DNA of 64,000 nt from Euclidia mi (GCA_944739405.2 OX123186.2:14873552-14937551); one strand, 5' to 3'. Positions 43,430-55,610 are shown, counted from the first letter of the stretch. Notes: generated by a model from the letters alone, not told the origin. A program made the numbers and translations.

Positions 43430-45421
43430 TTAACATGAACGTCATCATATCAGCCAAACGACGTCCACTGTTGGACATAGGCCTACTCCAAGGTTCTCCA
43501 CACAGACCGGTCTTGAGCCGCCCGCATCCAACCTCCTCCCGCAATCTTGACAAGATCGTCGGTCCACCTTGCGGGGGGCCTACCTCTGCTGCGTCGTCCG
43601 GTACGTGGCCGCTACTCCAGAACCTTTCTGCCCCAACGGCCATCGGTTCTTCGAGCTATGTGCCCTGCCCACTGCCACTTTAGCTTGGCTATCCGGAGAG
43701 CTATGTCGGCGACTTTGGTTCTACTGCGGATCTCCTCATTTCTGATTCGATCTCGCAGGGAAACTCCAAGCATAGCTCTCTCCATCGCCCTCTGAGTGAC
43801 CTTGAGCCTTCTGATAAGGCCCATAGTGAGCGACCACGTCTCTAATCCGTAAGTCATCACTGGCAACACACACTGGTCAAAGACTTTCGTCTTGAGACAC
43901 TGCGGGATATCGGACGAGAAGATATGTCGTAGCTTCCCGAACGCTGCCCAACCGAGTTGGATTCGACGATTGACCTCCTTCTCGAAGTTGGACCTACCTA
44001 ATTGGACTACTTGTCCCAGGTAGATATACTTGTCGACAACTTCGAGCGTAGAGCTCCCAACCTGAATAGGAGCAGGTACAACATGGACGTTCGACATGAT
44101 TTTCGTCTTGTCCATGTTCATCTTAAGACCTACTTGTTGGGAGACTCTACAGAGGCCATCGAGCATTGTGCCTAGGTCTTCCATGGTCTCAGCCATGACT
44201 ACGATATCGTCTGCGAATCGAAGGTGAGTGATGTACTCGCCGTTGATGTTGATGCCGAGTCCATTCCAGTCCAGAAGCTTGAAAACATCTTCCAGCGCAG
44301 TGGTAAACAGTTTCGGGAATATGACATCCCCCTGTCTCACCCCTCGCCGGAGTTGAATAGGTTTCGAACTCTGGTCCTGGAGGCGGACTGACATAGTGGC
44401 GTTTTCATACAAACACTTCAGCACTTCGATATATCGGTAGTCAATCCGGCACCGTTGGAGAGACTGTAGCACCGCCCAGGTTTCGATCGAATCGAAGGCT
44501 TTCTCATAGTCCACAAACGCCAAGCATAGGGGCTGGTTATACTCCTCGGACTTCTGTATAACCTGCCGCAGCGTATGTATGTGGTCTATGGTACTATAGC
44601 CTTTACGGAAACCGGCTTGTTTGGGAGGCTGGAAGTCGTCTAGCTTGCTCTCGAGACGATTCGTGATGACCCTCGAAAACAGCTTGTAGACGTGGCTCAG
44701 AAGTGTGATGGGTCTGTAGTTCTTCAAGAGGGTTTTATCCCCTTTCTTAAAGAATAGCACCACCACACCTCTGTGCCACGCCTGTGGCGGTTTACCCTTG
44801 AGAATGACGGAATTAAATAGCTTCCGGAGGGCTTCTCTAGCGGGTGCACCGCCGGCCTTCAGAAGCTCACTCGTAATTCCGTCATCACCCGGCGCCTTGT
44901 TGTTTTTAAGCTGTTTGAGAGCCACACTAATCTCGTGCATGCTGACGTCCGGGATATCTTCGGTATAGTGTCGGGTCAATCCAGCTCTAGGGTCTGACGC
45001 TGGAGTGCTTGCGGGTTGTTGCGTTGTCGTGTATAGCTGTCCATAGAACCTTTCGATCTCCTCCAAGAGCTCAGGCTTGGACGATACGATTCTGCCATCC
45101 TCCGTCTTCAGCTTTGTCAGCTGACTCTGCCCAACACACAGATCCCTTTGGAACACTTTGGATCCCTTATTCCGCTCGATCGCCTTACGAACACATTTTG
45201 TGTTGTATTGGCGGAGATCGCGAGTCATGCATGCTCGCCGTTTTCGGGTGCTTCGGACCTTGCCGTTTTTCAGAATGTCACCAATTTGGTCGACGAATGT
45301 CCTACTAGGTCGGCCGCGACCGGCTTGCCCATACACGTTTGCCTCATATATTTGGTGCGTCATTCTTTCTTCACTCATTCGCTCCACGTGCCCAAACCAT
45401 CTCAGCATTCCTTATACCTTC
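43430..45421 (-). mobile_element. RTE-like non-LTR element, 5'-truncated, fused to a foreign tail
   Basis: The - strand carries RT and the RTE-type C-terminus. It ends in the widespread tail ACGTCCACTGTTGGACATAG (+ strand view) plus a CATCATAT end near 43440. Its 5' end is not endonuclease but the last ~63 codons of a different element. Flanks beyond 45421 are plain AT-rich DNA. Confidence 0.82.
43480..45408 (-). pseudogene. Chimeric RTE reverse transcriptase ORF
   Basis: Residues 1-63 (LRWFGHVERMSEERMTHQI ... RKRRACMTR) are the C-terminal block of one non-LTR family. From residue 64 (DLRQYNTKCVRKAIERNKG) the text is the linker and RT of another. RT motifs: NYRPITLLSHVYKLFSRV, AFVDYEKAFDSIET (A), GVRQGDVIFPKLFTT (B), LRFADDIVVMAETM (C, about 44200-44240). 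The C-terminus has KLKWQWAGHIARR. The 598-codon frame ends at a TAG (43612-43614) in place of Trp; WTDDLVKIAGGGW continues in the same frame, with another TAG near 43485. It is otherwise open across the join. Confidence 0.85.
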
Positions 45422-45940
45422 GTATATATATATTATAATTATACACCACTATTTTTTTAATTTAGTACAAAAACTTTAAGGACAGATTAGCGAAGATATT
45501 ATTATCATATATGTGACGTAAGAATTTCATAATTCCAATAAAGAGCAAAGTTATTATCATTTGTTTATTGTAGAAAATCTCACTTAAATCATAGTCATAT
45601 TTTACAATCCATTCACTAATTCATTGATAATATTCCATCCTGCTCATTTGTATTCTCTCTGTCGCACTTATGATGTAGGTAGCCATAGAAAATAAAATGA
45701 AGGAAAATAATAAATGTGGGTAGTTATTTTTTTATTTGGTTAATTCTATCCTCTCCTTCATACTTCATTCGTCCTTAGGACCGGTAAAATTTATCGTTTA
45801 ACAAGTAATTAAATACGGAGGTATGTAATTAGAAAGCAAACAAATATCAAAATAAAAGATGGTGTTCTGGACTAAAAGAAAAGAGTAATTTTGGCGTATT
45901 TATGAAGTTAGAATCATCTGCTATTTACAAATTATTTTAT
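45422..45940. other. Spacer, nothing recognised
   Basis: AT-rich, no frame. Confidence 0.45.
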
Positions 45941-46031
45941 GATCATCATGTCAGCCTAGAGACGTCCACTGTTGGACATAGGCCTTCCGCAAGGTGTGTG
46001 GAGAACACAGACCGATTTTGAGCCGCCCGCA
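45941..46031 (-). repeat. Solo RTE 3' tail
   Basis: CATCATGTCAGCC, GACGTCCACTGTTGGACATA and TGAGCCGCCCGCATC match the 3' end of the element at 43430-43530 in the same orientation. Only about 90 bp is present, a severely 5'-truncated copy. Confidence 0.75.
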
Positions 46032-47407
46032 TCAAATTATTATTTACTTAAGTACTTATTACTTACTAAACTTACAAGTATGTCCATTGTCCTTCGAAAT
46101 GTCCACCACCGTTGTCAAAAGCATCCAATATGCACTGTTTTAATTGTTTGACACTGACCCGGTCACTTTTGTACACTCACAATACGATGTCCATGGGTAC
46201 ACAGCTGCATTCGCGATTTTTCCACTCAAAAAGTACGCACGAAGCATAGCTACATACTCCCGTGATATGAACTGATATGATAGGCCATCGCGTCGGGCAA
46301 ACGTAGACAAACAATTAACTTTTGCAACGAAATTAGATACGCTCACTTTAGCTAACAATTTAGTACTGTTTGTCGCATCGTCGGGGCGTGGCGCAGGCGC
46401 AGAGGGGCGGGGGGGGGTAAATTTATCAATGGTTAATTTTACTATGATAGTACACGGGTCGGTCATAGTATTAGTATTGCATTTACCAATTATCACGTAT
46501 TTTTGTGGACCGTTTTGAGACAGTTTTGGGACTTAGTATTTTTATTTTTCAACTACATAAATATGATCAGTTAAAGATCCTTAGTGCCCTGTTAAATTTT
46601 TTGTACTAATTAAAAAATAGTGGTGTATTCATTGTGCTTAATATTAGCAATACTAGAGATGCTTGTTTTTTGACAATAATCCAATTTAAATAATACAGCT
46701 AAATAATTGCTTATTATTTGTGATATTTGATTAACCTTATTGGTCATTGTTAACCGTTTAATGAAATAAATAAATACAATTAAATAGTCCTAAAAAGCAT
46801 TGATTATAAATCAAAATATTTTAAACTATTATAGTGTCTGGCGAGCCCTTACAATAAATAAGAAAATTATCATTAATAATAGATATAAATAGGATTATAG
46901 ATTTTGATTCGGTACTGTAAATGATCGAATTTGGATTATATTTTACATATTTTTTACTCTAACTATTTTACATGCGATATATATCGCTCTGCGTAACCGT
47001 AGTAGTAGACGTACTAATATTACAATATATATTTTGCTTACATTAGACCAAAAACACTACGGATCGTTTGAACTATTATAATTTTTTTTCTATAATATCC
47101 ATCGCCGGGTCGGTATGTCTTATACGTAGGTATTTATTACCTGTCTGGAAAAGTTTTGCTAGTTTCAACTAATTGGGCCAGTTCGACTGAAGTACCAAGT
47201 ACAATTTTTCCGGCTAATGTCTTCAAAAAGTTAATAAGACAACTAGTAATGTGTGTCTGATTCCTTAACATCAGACTTAATTGAATGCTAATAAGTTTGC
47301 CTACTGTACTTATCGTTCAATTTTAATGTCACAACCATCGATCGGTCGGTGGAGTGACGACATAGGCAACAAAGTGGCTGGCAGCGACTGAACACTAAGA
47401 GCCAAAT
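46032..47407. other. Spacer, nothing recognised
   Basis: AT-rich except a G-rich run (GGGGCGGGGGGGGG) at about 46405-46418. The 119-codon - strand frame at 46140-46496 shows no domain and is not called. Confidence 0.4.
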
Positions 47408-47512
47408 ATTAAGCTCAGTGGCGTGCCGCTGGAGAGGCCCACACCTAGCCACTGCTAGGCACTGCAGCCTATCGCAGTCCACTGACTGCGATAGGCTGAT
47501 GATGATGATGAA
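47408..47512 (+). repeat. Retroposon 3' end with 13-bp snap-back
   Basis: AGCCTATCGCAGT (47466-47478) and ACTGCGATAGGCT (47485-47497) are perfect inverted arms around CCACTG. A (GAT)n tail follows. GGCTGATGATGATG is the end of the RTE/SINE tail family on the + strand. The first arm looks like a copy of the end turned back on itself. Confidence 0.55.
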
Positions 47513-48057
47513 CTATCAGTGAGGAGAATGATGGCTCATCATCATTATCATTAAGAATGCTCGACTATTTTTCCTAGACCGCGACTTAGCTCAATCAGTA
47601 TAAATTCTGCTGGACTTCATTTGGACGCGTCTTTGTGAGGAAAGACGAAAATTCGAAGGTGATCCTTGTCGGCAGTGAAGCTCAAGTGCATCATTTGTTA
47701 CAATCTGCATGACTAGTACGTATTAAGTTGTCTTATGTATCACTTTTTCAATATTTTATTTTTACCCAGCACACACAAATATTGTTAATTAACAAATCTA
47801 TGAAGCATGCTCATATTACATTTACAATTATGTTAGAAACAAATTACACTTTACACAAACATTACACACTACACTACTCATTGGCATTCACATACTTCTT
47901 AATTCGCATTCATACAAAACATACTGTAATCGCTGTTTACTCACATACTCAAGTAAATACCGCTCTCTTGCTCAAGCGTCGACTCTTCTATACATCCACA
48001 TCCGGTTATGTTTAGTCTAATACTATAATATACGCCCAGTAAACTGTATAATTAGTT

Positions 48058-49072
48058 ATGGATAGTAACTTAAACACACTACATGAATTAGATAACACTG
48101 AAATCTCACATTCGGCTATAATCAGTGTTGAGCACATATACAGCTTCTTACCACCACAAAACCCCAATTTAACAGTGTTGACACAAAATATACGTAGCAT
48201 ATATGGCAACTTTGACGACTTGGAAATGAATCTGTCACTCATAAAGGTCACTGTAGATGTTCTGATTCTCACAGAGTGTCAATTAACGCAGGATAAACAG
48301 ATACCTATGCTTAGTAACTGCACATCATACTTTACTTAAAAACCAACTAAATCAAAATGATGGCGTGGTGGTCTATATTAGGAATGATTATGTACACCAG
48401 GTATCTGAAATAATAGTTAAACATGCGTCTGCTCTACAAATCTAAATTTCACAATTTGTTATCATAGGTATATACCGTTCCCCATCGAATTCCTGCGCTG
48501 ATGCTTTTATTAACTCACTTAACTGCCACCTGGAAACCTTAAGTAGACATAAAAATATCGTTATTACAGGTAATATTAATATAAATTTGCATGAAAAATC
48601 AACAGAGGTTTCGCTATGGCGATTAAATAGACTCAACTACCTAAATATATTATCAGTTCATGGATTACTGCCGGGACACTGTCTCCCCACTAGGGAGCAG
48701 AACTGTCTTGATCATGACTTTTTTAAGCTAGATAAACACAGTAACTCTGCATCTGTGGCGGTCCTTAATACAACAATTACGGATCATGCTATGGTTCTTT
48801 TTAATATTTACACCGTGATCACAATGAATCAATATCGTGTTACGTCTAAAATAACTCCAAATTTTAAAATGGCTTATAAATCTCTTACAAATGTAGACAT
48901 ATCACTATTCAGCACTTACAAATTACCTGACAAATTCGCAAACAAACTAGTGGAAATAATTAGGGCATCTCTTCTCTCAAATTGTAAAAGCGTTACGGTG
49001 CCCTGTTCTAAGAAAATCATAAAGCCCTGGATGACTATCGGCGCGATGCGATGTATTCGACTTAAGAAATAA
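48058..49072 (+). pseudogene. Non-LTR D endonuclease
   Basis: LTVLTQNIRSIYGNFDDLE (Asn position, about 48168-48224) and VDVLILTECQL (Glu) open the domain. GIYRSPSNSC is at about 48466. The normally GDxN motif reads IVITGNININL (about 48558-48590), with Asn in place of the catalytic Asp. TTITDHAMVLF (about 48772) is the Asp-His end. Frame breaks occur at about 48339 and 48440, and a stop at 49070. Even with the frame restored it is likely to be inactive because of the Asp change. Confidence 0.75.
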
Positions 49073-49073
49073 A

Positions 49074-49499
49074 ATGCAGCGTCAAACAAGGATTGATCAT
49101 TTTAACATAATTCTTATAATAACATTTAAACGCTTTCGTAACTTTTGTTCGAACCTAATTAAAAAACTAAAAAGAAAGTATCATAGAAAATTAAAAACAG
49201 ACTCAGCAAAAAATCCTAAACGGCTTTGGACAGCAATAAATGATATAACACAATTTAAAACACCCAAAACTTCAAATACACACTTACTTCATATTACACC
49301 ACATCCCGTAGAATCGCTAAGCCGGGTCAACCAATTCTTTACTACGATTGGTAAGTGTTTAGCCGAAACTATCAACACTCAGTCAGGATACTGGTTTTGT
49401 ACCAGGGCACTCAACAAATCTTTGGAATTCATCGTTTCTATTATTAGACTCAGATCCGCAGGAAGTGGACAGTATTCTGATGAATCTTGGCTCGAATAG
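49074..49499 (+). pseudogene. Non-LTR D linker between endonuclease and RT
   Basis: A basic stretch (FCSNLIKKLKRKYHRKLKTD) and KRLWTAINDITQ (about 49218) are the usual linker of this group. The frame then goes wrong near 49390 and overlaps the RT start. Confidence 0.65.
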
Positions 49500-50445
49500 T
49501 GCACCGGGATGGGATGATATACCAGTTAAGTTTCTGAAAATAGCCAGAGACTTTGTGGTTCCTTTGATTAGCCAATTGGCCAACTTGTGCTTTAATACTG
49601 GTATCTTCCCCAAAGATTTTAAACTTTCTGTGGTGACACCTGTGCATAAAGGGGGGGGGGGTGAATGATGTTAACAACTATCGCCCTATTTCGGTGTTCA
49701 AGCTATTTCCAAAATTTTGGAGAAACTTATGAATAGGAGACTCGTTGGATATAGGCATTTAAACAGTACATCCGTGAACATGGCGCTTGCAACAGTGCCG
49801 AAATATCGGTTACTCCAAACAAAGGTACGTGGTATATATCCCGAAAAACAATTTAAAATAAGACTCGTTGGATATTTGCAAAACTATAATATTTTATCAG
49901 ACTCGCAGTTTGGGTTTAGAAAAGGGATGTCGACACAAGATGCTATTACGGCTCTAACATCTGAGATGAAGGTTGACAAGGGAAACAAATGTCTAGCAGT
50001 CTTTATAGATATAAAAAAAGCTTTCGATACGGTCCCAATCCTCATTCTTTTGCGCAGGCTAGAAAACATAGGAATTAGAGGTGTACCGCTATCCCTTTTT
50101 CAGAGTTACCTTAGCGATAGACGACAAGCTGTAAAGGTCAATAACTTGATCAGTGTCGAAGAAAATGTCACCTATGGAGTCCCGCAGGGAAGCGTGTTAG
50201 GCCCAACGCACTTCCTGATTTACATAAATGAACTGTGTAATTTGGGAAGCAGCGGGAGTAAGCTTTTTTCCTATGCAGATGATACCGCAGTTGTTTATAC
50301 TGGTACGTCCTGGTCGAGTGTAAAAACTAAGGCTGAGAAGGGCTTGGCCGAGATATCCAAGTGGCTTACTAATTATTTACTAACCCTTAACGTAACTAAA
50401 ACTAATTTCATTTGTTTCACACCAAAATCAAAGATCTCAGCCTAG
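49465..50445 (+). pseudogene. Non-LTR D reverse transcriptase
   Basis: GSNSAPGWDDIPVKFLKIA and SVVTPVHKGG start RT (49480-49655). An 11-G run at 49651-49661 shifts the frame; with 10 G the product continues VNDVNNYRPIS. Motif A: LAVFIDIKKAFDTVP (about 49999-50040). Motif B: YGVPQGSVLGPTHFLIYIN. Motif C: LFSYADDTAVVY (about 50265-50300). The 123-bp stretch at 49738-49860 is an in-frame insertion (see the mobile element there). The frame closes at 50445, before the thumb. Confidence 0.85.
49753..49860 (+). mobile_element. 108-bp insertion with 15-bp target duplication
   Basis: AGACTCGTTGGATAT occurs at 49738-49752 and 49861-49875 on either side of a 108-bp segment. The segment contains GTGAACATGGCGCTTGC, ACAGTGCCGAAATATCGG and GGTATATATCCCG and ends in an A-rich AAAAACAATTTAAAATA. 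Total added length is 123 bp (41 codons), so the RT frame stays open. It looks like a very short retroposed copy. Confidence 0.7.
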
Positions 50446-50464
50446 TGACGATTTTACCATCAGA

Positions 50465-51124
50465 ATGCATGTATGTAGATCTGGCTCGCCCAAAAATTGT
50501 GACTGCCCATTGATACAACAGGTCTTCTTTACAAAATACTTGGGCGTTATTGTTGATCAGAGACTATCTTGGCATTTGCATATTGAGATCATGATGAAAC
50601 GAGTCAGAAAAATCATCTGGATGTTCAAAACGTTACGCCATCTAATGTCATCTCAACTTCTCAACAATATTTACATTGCTCTAGTACAATCAGTGGTAAC
50701 GTATTGCATACCGGTTTGGGGTGGAGCAACAAAAACTAAATTTATAGAACTTGAAAGAGCCCAGTGATTACTGATTAAGGTTATGTACTTTAAGCCATTC
50801 AGGTACCCTACGACTGACCTTTACAGAATAAGTAATTTGTTGACAATCAGTCAACTATATCTCCTAAATTTGACGCTAAACATACATAAGGCTCTTTCTT
50901 ATGACCCAGCTAGGTTGACCAAACGACGAATAGATATCGTTGCTGACTCAGTTAGAGTTCGAACGGTATTTGCTAGACGTCAATACGCGGTAGAATTAGC
51001 TTATATTTATAATAAATTGAATATATATACACTTTTATTTTTCAAATGCAAAAGAATAATATTCGTATGGCTGGCCACACTATCATACGAAGAAACTGAA
51101 AATATTTTAATAAGAATTGTTTAA
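50465..51124 (+). pseudogene. Non-LTR D thumb and C-terminal domain
   Basis: TKYLGVIVDQRLSWHLHI (thumb, about 50534), VTYCIPVWGGATKTK and ELERAQ, then a TGA at about 50765. In the same overall order LLIKVMYFKPFRYPTTDLYR follows from about 50770, to a stop at 51122-51124. The order is standard for the group. Confidence 0.75.
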
Positions 51125-51290
51125 CATTGACTCGTGGACAACACACACACACACACACACACATACACTTAATTATATCACCACTAATCACATATAGAGC
51201 TGCTGTAATAATGTAATGAACTAGCTGTAACTATTTGATATGTCTTGTTTACATAATATCTTCTTGGGTTTACGCGAATGTTACGTTACA

Positions 51291-51343
51291 CATTGAAATT
51301 AAACTACAGTTTACGGATTTTATCGCGATGTATTGGTTTCACT
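51291..51343. repeat. 53-bp repeat, copy a (inverted partner at 57270)
   Basis: From CATTGAAATTAAACTACAG to GTATTGGTTTCACT. Identical to the reverse complement of 57270-57322 except one base (TTACGGATTT versus TTACGCATTT). The identity ends sharply on both sides. Confidence 0.8.
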
Positions 51344-52070
51344 TTCGCTCTGTGGCAACACTAAGGCTAACAGCTGATCCGACCTTGTCCCGTATTTTTT
51401 ACAAATAAAAATATAAAATAATCGAATAATTAAAGCTAATTACAAGTTAATTGCTTAATAAATGTGTTATTTGTAATAATCTATAAACATATTAGTGTTT
51501 TCTGTGAAAATAAGGTGAGTTTATTGAGATTTCTTTTTTGACAACCAATTTACCGGCTAAATTTGCGTTGTCATTTTACAAACAGGTATAACATTGTAAT
51601 TACTATTTAAAATCAACTTATACGTATAAAATAGTGTTAATTAGTATATTTCCAAATAAAAAGTGCTATCAAGTTCGTAAATAACCACCTATAAATAGTA
51701 AAAATAAATAAACATAACCTTAACCTTGTTAGTTGGTTACACAACTTTGGACGAGATCAGATGTTCTTTCTTACAATAATATTTAGCTTTAAACCCTACT
51801 TTTACTACTATTACAATCTTCTCCTTTACTTTATTTGAACCACGTGTACTTATTTCTCTCTTTTCACTATCATTATAACTCGTAAAGCTTTGGCTCGCCA
51901 GGAAGAGTCTAAACTCCAACTGCCTTTAATTGAATTAAAGACCTCTAAGGAGTTGTGTAATAAACTGATAGAACTTACTGGAAAAAAATAAGAGCTTAAA
52001 ATGTGAAATGGCTCAGCTACATAATCAATACTCTGATGCCATGAGTGCTCGAGATGGACTCTAGCTCATT

Positions 52071-53373
52071 GTGGACGGGTTTGCCGAGTGTAGTTTGCAG
52101 TATGAACAAGCCCTTGACCGTATACAGTTCTTAGACAAACAGTTACATGAGGCAAATAGTAGAATAAGTCATCTAGAATTCACCCAAGATCAGATCACTA
52201 TGACGGCAAATCAAAGTCTGTTCGATGAGCTGGTGGTTCATGCTCCAAGCATGATTACTGATATAAATCATTCTAAAGTATAATTTCCAAATAGTCTCTC
52301 AGTGTGCAAAGAATCAAATAATTCAATAAAATTGATTAGGGGTAGTAGGAATAGAATTAAGAAATATGTCAAAATAAACAAATTCATTAAAAAGACCCAA
52401 GAATTAGTTCATAGGCAAAAGTTTTTCATAAAAAATATTAAGCTCAATAGAGAAAGATTAATTGCTCTTGAATAATTAAAAAAATACTCACAGAAATATC
52501 ACCAAAATAATTTGAAACATAAATTAGAAATAAATAATTTGCAGGTAGAATTAAATAATCTTAGTGACAAATTAGTATCAATGACAAATAAATATAAAAG
52601 CTCTGAACTACAAATGAAAAAGTACATATTGGCAATGAATGAGTTGGGACATCAAATAGTAACGAATGCTCAATATCATTGAACAATGGCATCCCGTTCA
52701 ACCTCCAACACTCGCCAGCTTGCTCATTGCCAACATGTAACCCGGTTTTGCTAAATAGTTCTATAAACAATACAAAATCAAATATTAAACACACGGTCAA
52801 TAAATTAAAAAATAACAAACTAGACAGTAAAACTATATTACAAAATAAAAATAAAGTGATAATATTTAGTGGCGAGATTGGAAAAGGTATTGGTCAATTG
52901 TTGGCAAACACATATAGTGATGGGTTAGTGATGAACTACTGTTTGCCTGGGTTAAGTTCCATTGCTATTTTAGATAAAATTATAAACTTCAATTTTGACC
53001 AGGATACAACTTTATTGATTCTACTTGGTAAAAAAGGATCTTTAAATAAAAGACTTTTTTCTGTTATTACAGTAAATTATGTGAATTAAATTAAAATCAA
53101 ATTATTATGCTCACTTTACCTTTCAGTAAAGGGTTGCCACAGAAAGAAAATAATATTAGACATAGTCTTAATATAAATTTGTGTAGTTGGTCATACAATA
53201 ACGATCAACTTCATGTTTTTGACACTAACAATTATGTTAGTAAAGCTTTACATTTGACGCAAGATACTTGTTATCTGAATTCTTATTATAAAAGACAACT
53301 AGCTGAGTTGCTAGTATTTTGTATTGACATTTCAGCCAAGAATTTGGCTAATAAACGTGTTGTAATACAGTAA
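52071..53373 (+). pseudogene. Non-LTR E ORF1-like region
   Basis: The first frame (52071-52283) is an amphipathic helix (YEQALDRIQFLDKQLHEANS) likely to form a coiled coil. A second frame (52679-53089) has KVIIFSGEIGKGIGQLLA ... TTLLILLGKKG, faintly like the SGNH/esterase-type domain in some CR1-group ORF1s. A third frame (53107-53373) is open with no named motif. ORF1 products normally coat the RNA. Breaks between frames are frequent. The esterase resemblance is weak. Confidence 0.5.
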
Positions 53374-53559
53374 CAAAATGACATTTATAATGATTCAGCC
53401 AATATTTTGGCTACACAGTCTGACATTTCTATTAACTTAAATTAAATAGTTCGACAATAGAGAATACCTCTTGCAATGACACTTTCATTAATAATGGGCT
53501 GGTATGTACGAATAAGCCCAATTCAACTAATAATACATTTAGAAATTCGCAAGTATTAA

Positions 53560-54180
53560 AACTGGTACATCAAAATATACAAGGTATGTCAAATAAAGAT
53601 TTAGAAGTGGAGTTGTTCATGAGTGGTGAATGCGTTGATATGTTGTGTATAACAGAACATTGGCTTAAAGATCACCAGTTCATGTGCAATTTTAATAACC
53701 ATCTAGTTGGTAGTTCGTTCAGCAGACAAAATGCAATACATGGAGGATCGTTGATTTTAGTTAACAAGCTGCTTAAATTTAAGAATCGTAGTGACATTGT
53801 TAGTTTCTCTGTTGAACGGACAGTTGAAATAGCCTGTGTGGAGTTGGACCAACTTGTTGTGTTGAGTGTGTATAGGCCACCATCGTCCTTCTATGATAAC
53901 TTTGAAAGTGTCATGGATGATGTGTTACGGAAGCTATGCCAACAAAATAAATCTATAATAGTAGGTGGCGATTTTAATATTAATTTACTCGAAGATTCCC
54001 TGAATTGCCACAAAATTAAGAATTTGTTCAAGTCATATAATCTTGCATGCTTATTTTTGGAACCCACCAGGATAACTTCCACGACATCTACTTGTATAGA
54101 CAATATATTTACAGATATTGTACCAGTTAGAAAGCAAATAATTAACAAATTAACATGAGATCATTGTGCACAATCTATAA
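53560..54180 (+). pseudogene. Non-LTR E endonuclease
   Basis: It begins with LKLVHQNIQGMSNK (about 53555-53600; Asn), CITEHWLKD (Glu), VVLSVYRPPSSF, then SIIVGGDFNINLLE (about 53950-53990; Asp/Asn) and TCIDNIFTD. The last catalytic pair is Asp-His, preceded by a TGA (about 54157) where SDH is usual. A point change would thus be enough to kill it. Otherwise all endonuclease landmarks are present. Confidence 0.8.
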
Positions 54181-54188
54181 CATTTACT

Positions 54189-55610
54189 ATGCAGTCTAAA
54201 AAAGTAGGTAGAAAGGAATTGAGTGTGGTGCCAAAAACTTTGCGTCGTCAAGAGGGACTTAAGGATAAACTCACAAGTACACTACCATACTTATGCTATA
54301 ATAACGATCCCAATAAGTTGTACAATTCTTTCTTTGACATGTACTGTACTATATTCAGTTCTATCTTTGTCCCTAAGAGGATCTCAGTTGCTGGTACTAC
54401 ATCCTTCAGTGAATGGGCAACCACTGGAATTTATAAAAGTAGAAATAAGCTTTACGAATTATATGAACAGAAAGTAATTAATAAAAATGATGAAAAATTT
54501 TGTCAATACGTAAAAAAATATTCTAAGTTATTTAAAAAGATTTGTCGTGAAGCTAAGACACTTTATTTAAAATCAAAAATTAAAAACAGTGACAATAAAA
54601 TAAAAGCAACGTGGGATATTATAAGCAATAAGACTGGAAGGGTCAAGATTAAAAGTAACGATTGCACGCTTCAAGTAAATAAAAAGATATTAAAATCAGA
54701 TTTTCAGGTTGCCACAGCATTTGAAAATTTCTTCACAGACATTCCAGTCTCATCCACTAAATCCCTGAACTCATACCCCAATGACGCCGAATCTCTATTA
54801 AAAAAAAATGTCAATAGGTGTAACATTGAATTTAGATTTTTGTTATGTCACTGACAGAGATATTGTAAAAACTTTTAATACCCTTAATTTGAAGAAGACT
54901 AGTGATCTTTGCGGCAATTCTGTTGTGATTACGAAATCCATAATCAACACAGTAGCACCTGAACTGGCAATGATTTTCAATAGATGCATTGACTGTGGTG
55001 TGTTTCTTGATCAAATGAAAAGTCAAAAGTAATTCCGTTATTTAAATCAGGTAGCACATCTGACCCCACAAATTATAGGCCAATATCTGTGCTACCCAAG
55101 TTTAGTAAAATTTTTGAAAAATTAATTCTAGGCCAGCTTCAAACTCATTTTAATAACAATAAGCTGTTACATGAAAAACAATTTGGTTTTACTAGGGGTC
55201 GCTCAACTACCGATGCTGGAGTTGAGCTTTTAGATAGTATTTTTGATGCCTGGGAGGAGTCGCATGATGCTCTGGGAGTCTTTTGTGACTTATCTAAGGC
55301 TTTTGATTGCGTTTTTCATGAAACATTGATCAGGAATTTACATTACTGTGGAGTTAAGAACACTGCTTTGGATCTCCTAACACCATATTTGAGTAATAGG
55401 ATACAGAAAGTTAAGGTAAATGGAAAAGTTTCCATGGGTTTAGTGGTCACAATGGGAGTGCTGCAAGGTTCAATTCTTGGTCCATTCCTTTTCCTTGTAT
55501 ATATTAATGATTTGCCATACATTATGCAAAATAATGAAGAAATAGTGTTATTTGCTGATGATACATCACTTAGTTTTAAATTTAGACGAGAACAATAAAA
55601 TAATGGCGAT
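54189..55610 (+). pseudogene. Non-LTR E linker and reverse transcriptase
   Basis: The linker is at 54189-54854, with KFCQYVKKYSKLFKKICREA. An A-rich run near 54800 and a frame break near 54850 follow. RT has NYRPISVLPKFSKIFEKLI (about 55065-55125), GVFCDLSKAFDCVFHE (A, about 55275-55320), MGVLQGSILGPFLFLVYIND (B) and EEIVLFADDTSLSFKF (C, about 55540-55585). A stop at 55597 breaks the frame before the thumb. A shift lies between 55025 and 55089. Catalytic residues are kept. Confidence 0.82.

Larger units (their letters stand above)
48058..51165 (+). mobile_element. Non-LTR retrotransposon D, CR1/Jockey-like, decayed
   Basis: Endonuclease, linker, RT and C-terminal domain in order on the + strand, in six broken frames, ending near an (AC)n run at 51138-51165. 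The 5' end is not certain; nothing ORF1-like is seen upstream. RT contains a small flanked insertion (49753-49860). Confidence 0.82.

Noticed and set aside
46140..46496. 119-codon - strand frame
   Set aside because: No domain, no splice or promoter context; its length is within chance for a locally GC-richer patch.
47728..48015. 95-codon + frame before element D, possible ORF1
   Set aside because: Composition is that of CATTA/CACA-type low-complexity DNA; no coiled coil, zinc finger or RRM.
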